Source of the DNA: Acanthaster planci
Taxonomy: Eukaryota > Echinodermata > Asteroidea > Valvatida > Acanthasteridae
Direction of reading: 5' to 3'
Length of the DNA stretch: 64,000 bases
NCBI RefSeq assembly: GCF_001949145.1
Contig: NW_019091361.1
Coordinates: forward strand, 2,589,825-2,653,824
In this document: positions 52,101 to 64,000 of the stretch, one piece after another
Numbering within the stretch: position 1 is the first letter of the stretch
Layout: the number at the start of each line of letters is the position of its first letter
Program-made: the position numbers and the translations under genes
The notes under the pieces: model-generated
Told to the model about the DNA's origin: nothing
Database searches by the model: none
What the model saw: the letters and a program-made list of their open reading frames with translations, nothing else

Positions 52101-55100
52101 TCATGTATGCTATTTTTCTCTTTATTCATAAATATATTGTTAGTGGGTGGCCTCGGCAGAAGTCTTCAATTCATATGCCCATGTACCCACCATAACTACA
52201 TGTATTATTATCTGATTACACATCATACAATACCTTAAGCATGGCTCCATTCTGGAAGATGTGTTGCTCATCACACACGACACAGAATTCGCTGAGTGTG
52301 GGTATTCGGTTCCTCAGGTAGGTGTAGAGTTGGACTAGGAAGCCATGCTCCAGGCTCGGTATCACCTTGGCGTTCTTGCCGTTCTGAAACCATATGGAAG
52401 TCATTGAACGGTTGGCTCAGTTCCCATTGGTGTTTCAAAGAGGCGACAAACTTTATGAACATTTGCCCTAGAGTGTCTCAACTGTTACCAAAATTTCTCT
52501 GCCAATATTGCTCTGCACTGAACCTTACAAAATTACAGGTCTTGAAACAGTGCCTACAATTAAAAAGGCACAAAACAGAAAGTCAACACTAGGCAATCTG
52601 TCTTTGAGGTTACAAGAAGAGCTGTGCTTTACTTACAAACTCCATGGCTAACTGGCAATGAAGTGCACTGTGATTACATGACAGTGGCGTCCAATAGGGA
52701 CAATATCATACGTCACTATTCCACAGAGGCCAGGCACAGCCATTGACCATCCACGACAGACCACGGCCCTGACCGCCAGGGACGAGAAAATTATTCTGAT
52801 CCATTTGTGCGTCTGTCCCTTATGGCGAAGTAAAACATGCACGTCCTCACACACGCACATCCTCACACATGCACGTCCTCACACATGCATGGCACCGCCC
52901 AACAGGTACATCATGATCTAAAACTGTTTAACACAGATGAGGAGGCGCTCAATGCGCAAGTATTTCACGGGGATTTTGACACTCGGGAGGATTTGCGATG
53001 CCAACTTACCTGTGTAGCTGCAGGAATCAGGTGAAGATCGTCGGTTCCAGTGGGAGTAACTGTCTGGCCGTTGACTGATGAACTCCTCTGCCATGGGAAC
53101 AGCCGCTTGCTGGTTTTTTTCTGGTTACTCTGGTCGGCTGATGCACTGCAGCCACTACAAAAGAGTCAAAAACTTGGTGGAACTAATTCAATTAACCCCA
53201 CAAACAAATGATACCAAAGCTGATTTGACACAATTTAAACCTTTTTAACAAACAAACGATAACATTCCAACAGCTGTATACAAATGTCAAAATTCAACTA
53301 CAGAACACACTTGCCAAAATGACTGTGCAAGTATCAATGTAATTTCCTTTTTCTAGCCCAATATTTTATGTTCATGTATGTGTTCTTTTACCAATAAAAG
53401 TAAAGATGGATAGATTTTTAGCTTAACATGTGAAGTTACATGAGTACTTATGCTTTTGCAAGACATGGGAATGAGGCTGCCGAGTGTTCAGTGAGAAGGA
53501 TATTATATGTATGTGTGGGGACCAAGTGAAACCGTGAAGAAATGATAATAGACGCAAATGACCTTTGGGACTGACTAAACTTGAAGTACAAGACAACTTT
53601 ACAGAGTGGACAGTATGTTGGTGGTGGGATGTCTGACACTGAGGCACAATTTTAAAGAGAACTAGAGAACTCACTGTCTAGTTGGGAAATATTCAATTCA
53701 CATTTACATGAACTGTCCTGTGATGACTTGAAAAAAGTATATTCATGTAGAAAAAGCTTTCAGAATTTTGTTCATTCTTAGGTTGCTTAAAAATATTTGC
53801 CAAACTATCTTTGCCCTTCAACTAAAAAGGCCTCAGGCCAAGATAAGCAACTAAAAAGGCTTCATATTGTCAAATTAAATAAAGTAATAAAAGTAACAAA
53901 ACTAAATCTTCAACATATTTTCCAACTCGTTAGTATGCACTTTTCAATCATTTTTTTCAGCAAAGAAATGTCAACAGGTGGATCTAATGAAACACAAGAG
54001 AGTTTTTTTAAGCAAGTTTCTTCTACCTTGCCCATGACCAAGTAATGACATGGGGCTTCAGAGGAGAAAACTTTGCAGGCGTGTTGCAGCTGGACTCGAA
54101 CCCAGGACCACCCGCTCAACAGTCCCCCGGACAAGAGAGCGGGAGGACGCAGATTGAAGTCCAACTGAGCACATCTGAGTTTCCTCTTCGACCCTCTGAA
54201 AGCATGAGGCATACGACATCACAACCAACTGAAGACTGACAAAGAGGGACAAAATCCAGATAAACATTTGGAACTGTTCTACCATCGGTGGAAAGAAGAC
54301 AGAGTGATGGTATTTGCTTCACAAGACTCGAACAAACACACAGGCATGTGTAGGTTTCCGAGCACTCACAGTTCTGGCTGGTTGACAAGCAGATAAGCTG
54401 CCTCTTCCACAAGCCCCTGCGACATTTTGAGTGCACTGCGTGCATCGTCAATGCCAAATCCTAAGTCTACGAGCTTTGCCAAGGACCGGTCTTCTACTGA
54501 GCATTTCCTACAGACAAATGAAGGGGAAATAAGTGTACAGGGCATGCTTCGGGATCCTCAGTGGTTGTGCTTGATAGAGATTCGGGGGAGGAGACATTCC
54601 GTAACCATTACCTGGGACAGAGGACTTGTTTTTAAAAGTGCAAAATGTTACCACTGTTTTTCCTGATTACTGAAATGCTGGGGCTTTTTGATCTGCTCAA
54701 AATACATCTATGATACACTTGTACAGAGGTCACAATGACCACACACTGTTGGTATCTTTTGAGTTTACGTTCTCTTGGCACTTGGGGATGCAAAAGTTGA
54801 TGCAATTCTTGAACGGCCTAAGCACACTGGTTTGCATGAGATACTCCAAAGATTTAAAGTCGTGAAGGACAAGAATGTTTTAAGTAGGTAACTGGAGTGA
54901 GATAGAGTCAGAGAGATAGTACAGAGTAGGATTTCTTGCCCCAAAACCAGGAGAATTCTGAAATCTACTTGTAGCTTATCAAATTTGCTAGATCCTTCAA
55001 AATCCATTTGCGGGTTTTGCAGGGATTTTGCAGGATTCAGGAAGGCAGAGCTCCTATTAATTTCAACGTGGGATGATTCATGTTGAAAGTGACAAAAGAT

Positions 55101-58100
55101 TGTACCTCATATGGGGTTCCCGAACAGGGGTGGATTTGGGAAGATCGTGGTGGTTAGGATCAGGTCATACAAGCCTAGTGGAGTAGAGCCAGTGAATTTG
55201 AGGTGAATCATACATGTAGCTCAATGGGTTAATCCGAGCACAGACTCCCTAGGCAATCGTGACCCCTTGGGTTATTGAGTGGAAGCATTTTGCCGGCTAG
55301 GTTTCAGAAAAACCATCGAGGGGCAGAGTTTTTGGAACTAGCTTCTGTCACTTCTGGGGATTTCTGAGCGAAAGCTAAATTGCAATTTTGCATTTGGACT
55401 GGTCAGTACGAATGTAAGTACTTGGGTTATTATTATCAAATATGTTGCAGTCATGAGGGTATAAGGGGAAATCCTTTGAACAACTGGGAACCAGCAAATA
55501 AAACGAAGTGACAGGGCAGGTGCGCAGTCAAAACAGAAAACATCAAGTTTGTGCAGTGTTAAGTGTATGTGAATACACCCTCAGAGCAAAAGCTGAAACT
55601 AAGGGTCAATAGCGCTGTTGGAGGAGCAGTTATGACAGTTAGTCAAACCAAAAGTACTGAATATGTGATTTGTGGAATATCCCGAGCAATCCCTGGTTTC
55701 AGTATTTTTGATCAGATCAATGAAATCTCTATTATCAGTTGAACTTGATCAGAAGTGTAAATGCATGGTCCAGAAAAAAAAACCACCAACTCAATAAAAT
55801 ATAAAAAAACCAACTCAATAGGAATGCTGATCTTCAATCTTCTAGGTGCCAGGATGGTCTCCAGGCTTAAGGTTAGTTGGATGTGCATCACCCCAGAACC
55901 ACAGAGGATGGGAACTAGACATGCATGGTCATTGGTGATAATGCCAATGATAATGATACTGTACAAAGTCAAGCCTACCTAGAGGGTGATTTGCTGGGTG
56001 AGGGGGCTGCCGTCTTAAGCTGGGATTGCACTTTCTCATTGCTGACATTCTTCCACTGCTGAAGCAGCACGGTCTCCGCAATCCTGTACGTGGACACACG
56101 ACACGTCATGCACTCAGTGGATGATGAGAACAACGTAAATGGGAAGCATCGGAGTGCAAGTGATCACGGTACTGCCACTTTGTGTCCCTCAACAAGACAT
56201 TTTGCAGCAATCAAGAACAAATGGGCACTTGCTTGCGTATTATCATTGGAGTGTGATTTGAGTACATTGTATGCTCCGATTAGTTACTTCTGAGCTGTCT
56301 ACCTCCCGAAACAGTCATTGGTACTGAACGTGGAAAAAACAACTGCTGTCGGGTGATGACAGTACCTCCGTGACTCTCTGCGTCATCTGCCTACTCTCAC
56401 AGGCCAATTTCATAGACAAGGTTTCAGAAATTTGAAAAGCAAATACATGTATCTGCTCAACGAAGATTGGTCACCAGGCAAATTGTCACAAAATCAGTTT
56501 CTTCTATGACTGTTTCCCCACTAAATTTTTTGCTCAGCATGAAATTGTGTAATTGTGCAACCTCCACGCGTTTGCAAAGCGTTGGCCAATCACAATGCAC
56601 GAAATCTGTCGACCCGATGTACGTTTCGGAAAGTGTCAACAGATTTCGCACATTGTGACTGGCCAATGCATTGCAAACTTTTGGAGGTGCACTCTTGTGA
56701 ATCGTCTGCATTATGTCACTCACTTTCTGAGTTGACTACATATGCCGGAGTGACCGGACTTTGAAGGCTGAAACACTTCGACCTTGGGAACGTCTGCAGA
56801 AAAAAAAAGGGAAAGTGACACATGCATAATTACTGGCACCTCCACAAGTAACCGTGTATCATGTATATAGTTAAAGATTCCTGTCTGTTTTATATTCATT
56901 CACATAAATAATGTTAAAACCGCATTCAACTCCTCAGTGTATTAACAAAAAAAAACAGAAAAGGGAAGTGATGAGAAAAAAACACCGAAGCAAAACTGAT
57001 CTCAACAAGAGCAAGCAAAAGCTTTTTCAACAGTCCAAAGGTGTCTTGGTCAAGGATCGTACTTGCGTCTAAGTACTTGGTGAGTGAGCAGTGAAGTCTG
57101 ACTACAATTGGTTCGCTCCGGCTGATGCACCACGCCTTGCTAATTTCCTCCTGAAAATGAACCATTAAAACTGTCCAAATGAACTATCCGAAGCTGTACA
57201 AATGGAGTATACTCACATACACATTGTGAACATTGTACATGTATTTAAATCTTCATTAGGTAAGTCAGAAATGGTTTCCATACTCATCCCTTGAAAAGTT
57301 ATTTCATTCAACATTTGGGGAGCAAAACAAATTGAAATCCCCACCATTGGACAAATTAAAGCAGGATTTCCTATTTTTAAATATTTGTAACTTGAATACG
57401 CATGGACATATTAAATCTTGTGCTGTAGATAAAAAGATAATTATGCATTATTTGAAGGCTAATAATTTGGCATAAAATTAAATCCATTGGCACAAATACA
57501 CTTCACATTTGTACTGACAAATACACACAATATACCCAAGAAACATTCAATCATAGACCCACTAAATACATTCTGAAAGCCAAAAAACACTCAACTACCG
57601 ATTGAGAACTAACACTTGTCTGGTCTACATTCAAACCAGTTCAAGGAAAATACGACAAAGGACTGAAAAGGGATCCTGAAATGCTTCATTGTAAAGGAGA
57701 TGAAGCATGTCTGTTTGTCCTTCAACCCACAATGCAATGTTAAGAGTGACCTTGTATGTGCCCTCACACTAGCATGACCTCTTTTTTTACTTAAGTTGAG
57801 GCGATGCACAGTAGAGATGGTTCAATATGTTTGCACTAACAACCAATATTCTCTCTCTACTGTGGATGTGTATTGTGTTAAGACACCAGGTGAAAGGCTG
57901 GCATTGAGTTGGTACGGGAGAGCCAAAGGTTAAACATGTTGACTACCGCCTTGTTATTGGAAAGACAATTCAACACGCACATTTTCAAAGGAACGACTAT
58001 GCATTTTTGACTGCAAAAAGCAGCTAATTACCAAACGTGTAAATTCATAAGCAAGTGGCATATGAGAAAAGCAATGATCTTCATTTTTGTATGTTATTTG

Positions 58101-61064
58101 AAACGATATCCATTGTTGCAGTTTATATTACTGTCTTGATACGGAAAAGTTCAGCATGGTTTTGGCTTTGCCTCCAAACCATGCAAACTGTGAAGTATTT
58201 ACGGGCATCAAAATAACTGCTCCATTTAAAAGACTCTAATTTTTGGTGTCATTGCTATCTTTCAACCAGACGACAGAGACCAAAATCTTCTGTTATTTGA
58301 ATCAATATCCATTGTTACTGTTTACATTATTTTTTCTGAACTCCCACATACAAGGTACATGCGTATCCTCTTTGAAAGCTCAGTTGTTTGGCTTTTGCTT
58401 CTCAACTCTGAAATAATCATGGGTATTAAAGTGATTCCTCAAATTAAAAGACACTCATTGCCATCTTTTTCTGAGGAGACGGGGATGGAAATTATGTCAA
58501 TTCAACAAGGAAACATTGAGAGAAGGCAGGAAACAAGTAAGTTTGTTACAAACCTCGAGAAACGACACATCAATATTCAGCTCCACATCTATATCCCTCA
58601 GCTCTGTGAATACTCTGGGGCCAAAAAATGTGAGAAGAAAAATAGAGCTTAAAAAATTCCAGGCTTTCGAGTGAATTAAATTGTACAGAATCAAAAATAT
58701 GCATATCAAGAAAATGTAGCATTGTAAGAAAGCACCAGGCATGTATGTTGTACAGAGGTACAAGTTTATTATTTAAAATTAGGGCTGCAATGGACAAATC
58801 TGTTACCTAGAATCCCTGTAAACCAATTCAGAGAGTAAAATTTCCACTCACCAATTGGATTGCAGAATTCATTAGCCAATCACAGTGTGTCTCAACATTT
58901 GCCAATCACACTGCTCAGACTCAACCAATAAGACCAACGATTTCCCCCATAGATTACCGATACATTGTAAATTAAACCGTCCACAATCAATAAACCAATC
59001 ATCGCACTGCCAAGCCTTCACAGTCCAATCATACTGGTCTGATTCCATGAACCAGTCAGACTGCTTACCTGCCATTGATGGCATCAGGTCCGAAGTGCTT
59101 CCTGACTTGTTCCATATCATGCAACAACAGTGGATGAGTACTGCTGTCTGGCTCATCATCTTCACAGTAGTACTGTGAGAAGCAGACAATAGGTTGATCT
59201 ATCAAGTATCCTGTTCGGTTTTTTTTTGGGGGGGGGGGAGGTTTCTTGTTTGTTGCTTTCCATTCGATTACCTGAAACCTTCTCTAAAACTACCTTTACC
59301 AAAACACGAGACAACTTTTCTTTCCTCAGCTTTCATGGGTGAAGCTGGAGGGGGGGGATGGGTGTTCAAACAAAACCTCCCTCTCCAAGCTCCACTTCAA
59401 GGACTGCTTTGGGGAAATTTTAATCACACTCTGCTAGACAGAATTGCTGACCATGGTGACTATATGGATGGTCTCTTGTACTTTTCCCTATTTACGACTG
59501 CATGAAGTCGTAAGTGTCTTCCTGTCATGCCACAGACGCCCACCACTCTGATCTAACAAGGATGCATAACCCTTTGGCAAGTTCAACTAGGACCTCCGTC
59601 AACCTCCTCTCTCTCCCTCAACCTCCTCCCCAGGGCTGGCTTTGCCCCAAGTTTCTGATAAAATGAAATTAACGTCATCTAGCAATGCTTATAAATTACC
59701 CTACACCCCCATGAATACCTGCCAAAGTATAACACCTGCAGCGTAATTACCATAAAACCATGTGCCTCGGTAAATTACATGTACATGTACAAATGTACAT
59801 ACAGCATACACGAAAAACAACCTTGCACGTTAATGTTTGTGCTTACTAACAAACATAATATTTTATTTTGGAAAACTTACAGGTAGTCTGTTATACGAAT
59901 ACATTGTTATGATTGGTTGATATTTACATTCAGTGTGCTTCAAAATATCGCTCATAAATGTGTACTATTATGTTCATTAATATGCAAATAATTTGTATAA
60001 TCATGGCATCTCTTTCCAGCACATTTTCGAAAGTTTGCATTGAGACAAAAAAATGAGTACTTTTTTCATTTCGGAAGGTGATAGATTGTTTAGTTGAATC
60101 AACGACATATACATGTACATTTCCTTTCTGTACTTTCTTTACACGTATTTGTTTTATTTATACAGGATGATCCCAGCTGATAATGTAATATTTTATTTCA
60201 TTTCCAGTCTTGAAGTCACACCATCAAATGATAACTGTACTGGCAGAACTTGGACAGAACAGCAAATTAACAGAAAGTCTTAAAGTAAAATGTATCTTTA
60301 TTTAAAACATAATTGTTCATTCTTCATGGTGTTTCAATACATGGTTTATAGTCTGAAAGCTGGTAAACAGGCTGAACATTTTCTGAAAACTGCCTGAACA
60401 TTTCCTCAGACCTGCATGGGAAATTTGTGAACCAGTGTACATGTACATGTACCTGTGGTGACATGTACCTGTGGTGACATGCACCTGTAACAAGTACCCA
60501 AACTTTCTCTTTCCACCCATTTCCTCTTTCTTTCTAATAAAACTTAGTTTCCCCAGCAGTTTCTCTGCTTCCAAACGGACGTCCCTGCATGAGAGCAATA
60601 TACAGTATAAACATATTTTTCACTGTAGTTTGCCCAAACTCAGGAAACTGCAATCTGTTTTACCGGGAATGCTAGTCATTAATGCACAGATGTTATGCAC
60701 CTGTGCGTGCATCGTCAGGGGTCTCCAAGGGAAATGTGCACCTTTAGGACTCATGCAACTTCAACAAAGCAATTCAATCTACTTTACCCATCTCCCTGAA
60801 CAATTATTCTCATCACACAAGCAACCTTCGTCCATGAGAAATTCGGCCCAGTGATTGCTAATGCAAGGCTGCAGATTTACATGTTATGTACCTGAGCATG
60901 AGCCTTTGTGCACCTTGTCTACGTGAACAGAAAATCCAGCATTCACAAGTGAACGAGACCTTAGGGCTGACATTTTTCTAAGACTCAAGGATGTAGCTTT
61001 CGTATATGCAGGTCTTGGGAAAATCACTCTAATAGTTTCAGTAAAAGCATTGGGATTTTCACTC
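46191..61064 (-). CDS. PARP6/PARP8: PARP6/PARP8-family mono-ADP-ribosyltransferase with UBA exon (5' end not found)
   Basis: Exons in transcript order: 60960-61064, 60485-60584 (3' end tentative), 59069-59172, 58554-58614, 57063-57150, 56724-56793, 55979-56083, 54370-54507, 53010-53145, 52234-52383, 51646-51864, 51266-51402, 50480-50528, 49891-50003, 49460-49532, 48287-48433, 47872-47938, 47193-47277 and 46191-46290. They give 682 codons plus stop with phase kept throughout. The N-terminal block has DIDVELNIDVSFLE, RSEPIVVRLHCSL and VEVFQPSK as in human PARP6/8. A UBA exon follows, then FCVVCDEQHIFQNG, CERELCVFSFQTLGVM, and the catalytic domain with FHGSHIENWHSILRHGL (NAD-binding His), YGKGIYLSP (Tyr) and CTRFFFVYEDGKVGD. 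The third catalytic position is not Glu, so mono-ADP-ribosylation is expected. Features are mixed between PARP6 and PARP8, fitting one pre-duplication gene. The first residues lie further right or beyond the window. Confidence 0.92.
46911..47090 (+). mobile_element. tRNA-derived SINE in a PARP intron
   Basis: TTGGCGTAGTG (A box like) and GGGTTCAAATTAGG (B box like) are followed by GGATTGGGTTTTCAGTCCC and GGGTTTTCCCTG. That body resembles SINEs I associate with echinoderm genomes; the link is from memory. It lies between the last two exons, antisense to the gene. Confidence 0.55.
48739..48880. mobile_element. Possible pogo-like non-autonomous remnant
   Basis: CAGTCAAACCTGCCGTTGTGG resembles a pogo-type terminus, and GTGGCCAC motifs recur at about 48775 and 48858. 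No coding sequence is seen. It lies in the PARP intron between the exons at 48433 and 49460. Confidence 0.3.
54045..54180 (-). mobile_element. tRNA-like SINE fragment in a PARP intron
   Basis: On the minus strand GGGTTCGAGTCC is a B box. It lies between the UBA exon and the next PARP exon. The remaining tRNA arms are not clear. Confidence 0.4.
54370..54507 (-). CDS. UBA-domain exon inside the PARP6/8 gene
   Basis: This 138-nt exon, phase 2 on both sides, encodes about 46 residues including SLAKLVDLGFGIDDARSA, then LKMSQGLVEEAAYLLVNQ. It fits the UBA three-helix pattern position by position: LxxMGF (here LxxLGF), an Ala-x-x-Ala-Leu helix 2, and a V-E-x-A-x-x-LL helix 3. UBA domains bind ubiquitin. 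Flanking exons keep frame with it (AG|G before, CT|T after), and because its length is a multiple of three it could be skipped without a frameshift. Human PARP6 and PARP8 have only low-complexity linker at this place. Confidence 0.85.
56549..56704. mobile_element. Hairpin MITE, copy 2, in a PARP intron
   Basis: Arms with TTTGCAA, GCGTTGGCCAATCACAATG and GCACGAAATCTGTCGAC fold back on their complements. The arms match the MITE at 40854-41030 but are more diverged. It starts about 20 nt inside the intron that follows the PARP exon 56724-56793. Confidence 0.8.
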
Positions 61065-61799
61065 CTAAAAAATAAAAAGGATGAAAAATATACACAATGC
61101 CATGCACACATGTATGTGGGCATTGTTCAAAAGGAAATGCAACTGACAAGACTGGTCATATGCATGTATAATCTGTGCATACAACCTGTCCACACATGCC
61201 ACCCTTCGAATGAACATGCTGAATGTTCTACAAACAATCAAATGACACTTCTAGTTGCAACAGAGCTTTGCAGGTTGATGCGTTGTGGTACACTCTCCTT
61301 GAACATGTACATGTATCTTTTAAGCTCCTAACAGACATGTTCCTGTGCTTTCATAAAGTAAAGAGAAAGCAGCTACCGAACAGCATCATTTCTAGGTCAG
61401 GTAATATCGGTGCATGTTGTGAATGTACTTTTGTGGGGGGGTGGGTCCCCCCCACACACTTTGACCAGGAGAGTGAGCCGTGGTATCATCCTTCCATTTT
61501 TACAACTGACAAAAAAATCTTGCATGCATGTACAATGTGTATAACAAGATGAGAAAACAGAATAAAGGAGAAGAAACAGACTACATGTAAAGCCAACTGA
61601 AATGTGAATCTCACATAAAATTCTCACTAGAACTTCTATAGAGAGGGTTGAAAACAGGCTATGCAAATGAATATTTTACGAACATTAATAATAATGTTGT
61701 GTACTTAGCACCATCCTTGTATTCAAAATATTCTGACCATTCCACACCCCAGCCCTCAGTTTGAAATCTGTGCCCTCGAGACCTTGTACATGCACCATA

Positions 61800-62800
61800 G
61801 CTAATGGCAAAAATGATTCTACAATAGTCTCACTGGTAAAAAGTATCCTACTATAAGCATGTTGGTAAAAATGACCCTATGATGAGTCCACTGGTAAAAC
61901 ACAAATATATGAGTAAAACGATTGCGGTTACACCATGGATAAATCTCTTTCTTGAGTATGTGTGGTTCTGAGAAGAACCGGGGAATAGCTCGACGTTTCG
62001 AACAGTGTACTCTGTCCGTCTTCAGGAGACTGCAGGAAACTGACTGGGAGTGGAGCTTATATGGTGTAGAGAGGGATCCAGGTGTAGGGATTAGCTTGAT
62101 GAAGCACCAAGGTCAAGTCGTACGAACCCTTAGAAAACACTTCTCTTCACTTCACTGTTCCCGCCTCAACGCTTCACCGAGCTAATCCCTACACCTGGAT
62201 CCCTCTCTACACCATATAAGCTCCACTCCCAGTCAGAATCCTGCAGTCTCCTGAAGACGGACAGAGTACATTGTTCGAAACATCGAGCTATTCCCCGGTT
62301 CTTCTCAGAACCACACATATTCAAGAAAGAGATTTATCCATGGCGTAACTGCAATCGTTTTACTCATATACATGTAGTTCTTTCACCATGAAAACCTTCA
62401 AGTCTTAAAACACAAATACACGTACTGCAACATTGGTAAAAACATACATTGTGCCAATGCTACATGTACAATGATCCCTGCTGGTGAAAATTATCCTGTG
62501 ATAGGCCTATTGGTAAAACATACATGTAAATGCTACAGTGACCCTCACTGGTGAAAATGATCATACCACGAGCCTATTAGTAAATAATGATCCTGCAATG
62601 ACTTCACTACTGGTAAATTTATACATCTACAATGTATGTATGGCAAACCTATTGGTAAAAATGTTTCTATGAAGAGCTTTTGGTAAAAATAATCATACAT
62701 GTACCGGTACATGTATGTTGAGCGTATTCTATTAAAATATGCATGAATGACCCCATGATGTACATGTACCCACTGGTAAGTATCACCCCATGATGAGCTT
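61800..62800. repeat. Degenerate tandem repeat of a TTGGTAAAAATGATCC-type unit
   Basis: Units of about 30-40 bp, each with (C/T)TGGTAAAAATGA-like and TATGATGAGCC-like segments, recur on both sides of the foldback element (61800-61900 and 62430-62800). They are strongly diverged, with ACATGTAC tracts mixed in. Confidence 0.65.
61907..62369. mobile_element. Foldback element with 199-bp arms
   Basis: Left arm 61907-62105 and right arm 62171-62369 are reverse complements over 199 bp with few mismatches and no length change, around a 65-bp loop. The ends read ATATGAGTAAAACGATTGC and its inverse. Arms contain GGTTCTGAGAAGAACC and GGATCCAGGTGTAGGGATTA. There is no open reading frame of note, so it is non-autonomous. 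Confidence 0.9.
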
Positions 62801-64000
62801 ATAATCAAGTCTATATATCATTTCAGATCCAGTGCACCTGTACTTGTATAATTTGGCTTGACTTTTCTTAGAATGTACGGTAAATCAACTTCCTCTTTTT
62901 TCTGTACATGCACACACGTACATCTGGTGATGCTAGGCTTTGTCTGATATAATCACATCATATTCAAGTATTTTGCGAGGGTTTCCTGCCGTACACATTT
63001 CAATCAACTTCACATTGTTACACGTTTACCTGTTGATGCTTCATGTACTGTATATATTTAGGTGGGGGCCACTTTATGTACAGGGTACTGGTACCTCTCA
63101 AAAACAGCGACATTTCAACACCATACAATCGTGTGTCCTGGAGATAATTTCTGCAGGCTTTAATTAGGCGCCGCCCACATTTTGGCCTTAGCTTCATTTA
63201 TTAAAACAGGCATAGGTAAGCCACATGTAAGACCCATTGAAAGCACCTGTATGGGTGTGTATGCACGTGTGTGTAATAGATATGCACTTGATAGAAGCAA
63301 TACAAGATTGCTACAAAAGCGCTCCTTTCAAAGAACTGCATACATTGAAGATATTTCTGGTTGATTAAAGAGGAGACCATTTTCTTTCTTTTTTTCTTCT
63401 ACTGAGTTAACAATGTGAGTTTAATATCATCTTTTTAAAAAAAAAGTCAAAACCTGAAATCACACCCATCAACTCTCTTCTTTTTTATACTGGTCAAACA
63501 CAAATTCGGAATAAATAAATGTGCCTGGCCATAATCATTCCACCCAAAAGGTACAACAAACCCTTCAAATTACAGACTCCTATTTCCTCATTTCTTTCCA
63601 GAGCATGGATATACGTTGCCTAGGGCACTGTGAGCTTTGGGATATTAGAGGTACTGTACATTACATGTTCCTTTGAGGCGACAAATTACTCAAAATCTAA
63701 AAAATGGTACCGAAGGCTGAATTTTCAGCATAGTGCAAACTGTATACTTCTAGGAAAACAATATTCTAGGGATTTCGATTTCAGATCAGAAGTTTGCTGA
63801 GTCAAGTTTCAAATTGTGCCTGAATTCAGTGTCTGGTACACTTTCTCACATTCAGTCAAATGCAGCTACGTGGGTCACACACGGACTCGAATAATAAAGT
63901 AACTGCACACGAGTGGGTTGTGTCATTGCTTGTGCACGCTTCTAATGCCAGTTTTTCAAAACTGCGTCTTCAGACGCTTTGTTGGAAATGGCCTTCGTTC

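Larger units (their letters stand above)
61065..64000. other. 5' side of the PARP gene, exon content unresolved
   Basis: The first exon or exons of the PARP gene should lie here or beyond the window edge. I could not find a segment matching the PARP8 N-terminus with good splice sites. The foldback element and tandem repeat take up 61800-62800. The rest is AT-rich with no recognised feature. Confidence 0.5.

Overview
This is eukaryotic nuclear DNA from an animal. It holds five spliced protein-coding genes with short exons (about 40-700 bp), GT-AG introns of a few hundred bp to about 1.5 kb, and many short inverted-repeat elements and tRNA-like SINE fragments. The proteins align well to human families, but eEF2 is 840 aa like invertebrate forms, and a single PARP6/PARP8-type gene is present. 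Many ACATGTACATGT tracts and hairpin MITEs fit a marine invertebrate. My best guess is an echinoderm or related deuterostome; this is inference, not proof.

Layout. (1) 62-3061, + strand: the 3' part of a GRAMD1/Aster-like sterol transporter gene, entering from the left edge. (2) 6726-12668, - strand: LRRC28, complete, eight coding exons, 387 aa. (3) 12669-18284: repeat-rich intergenic DNA with an inverted pair of minisatellites, a composite inverted repeat, an 88-bp near-perfect palindrome and a tRNA-like SINE. (4) 18285-29799, + strand: translation elongation factor 2 (eEF2), complete, 14 coding exons, 840 aa, with one GC-AG intron. (5) 32215-39732, + strand: MPHOSPH10 (U3 snoRNP protein MPP10), complete, ten coding exons, 680 aa. 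(6) 39733-46190: intergenic, with a hairpin MITE and SINE-like pieces. (7) 46191-61064, - strand: a PARP6/PARP8-family mono-ADP-ribosyltransferase, 19 exons recovered; its extreme N-terminus was not found. It carries an extra exon that reads as a UBA (ubiquitin-associated) domain, absent from the human PARP6 and PARP8 sequences I know. (8) 61065-64000: a foldback element with 199-bp arms inside a degenerate tandem repeat.

The genes do not form one pathway. eEF2 (translation elongation) and MPHOSPH10 (18S rRNA processing) lie in tandem and are both growth and ribosome genes; the others are unrelated. All exon boundaries were worked out by hand from splice signals, reading phase and protein family alignment. 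Within each gene model every junction keeps frame.
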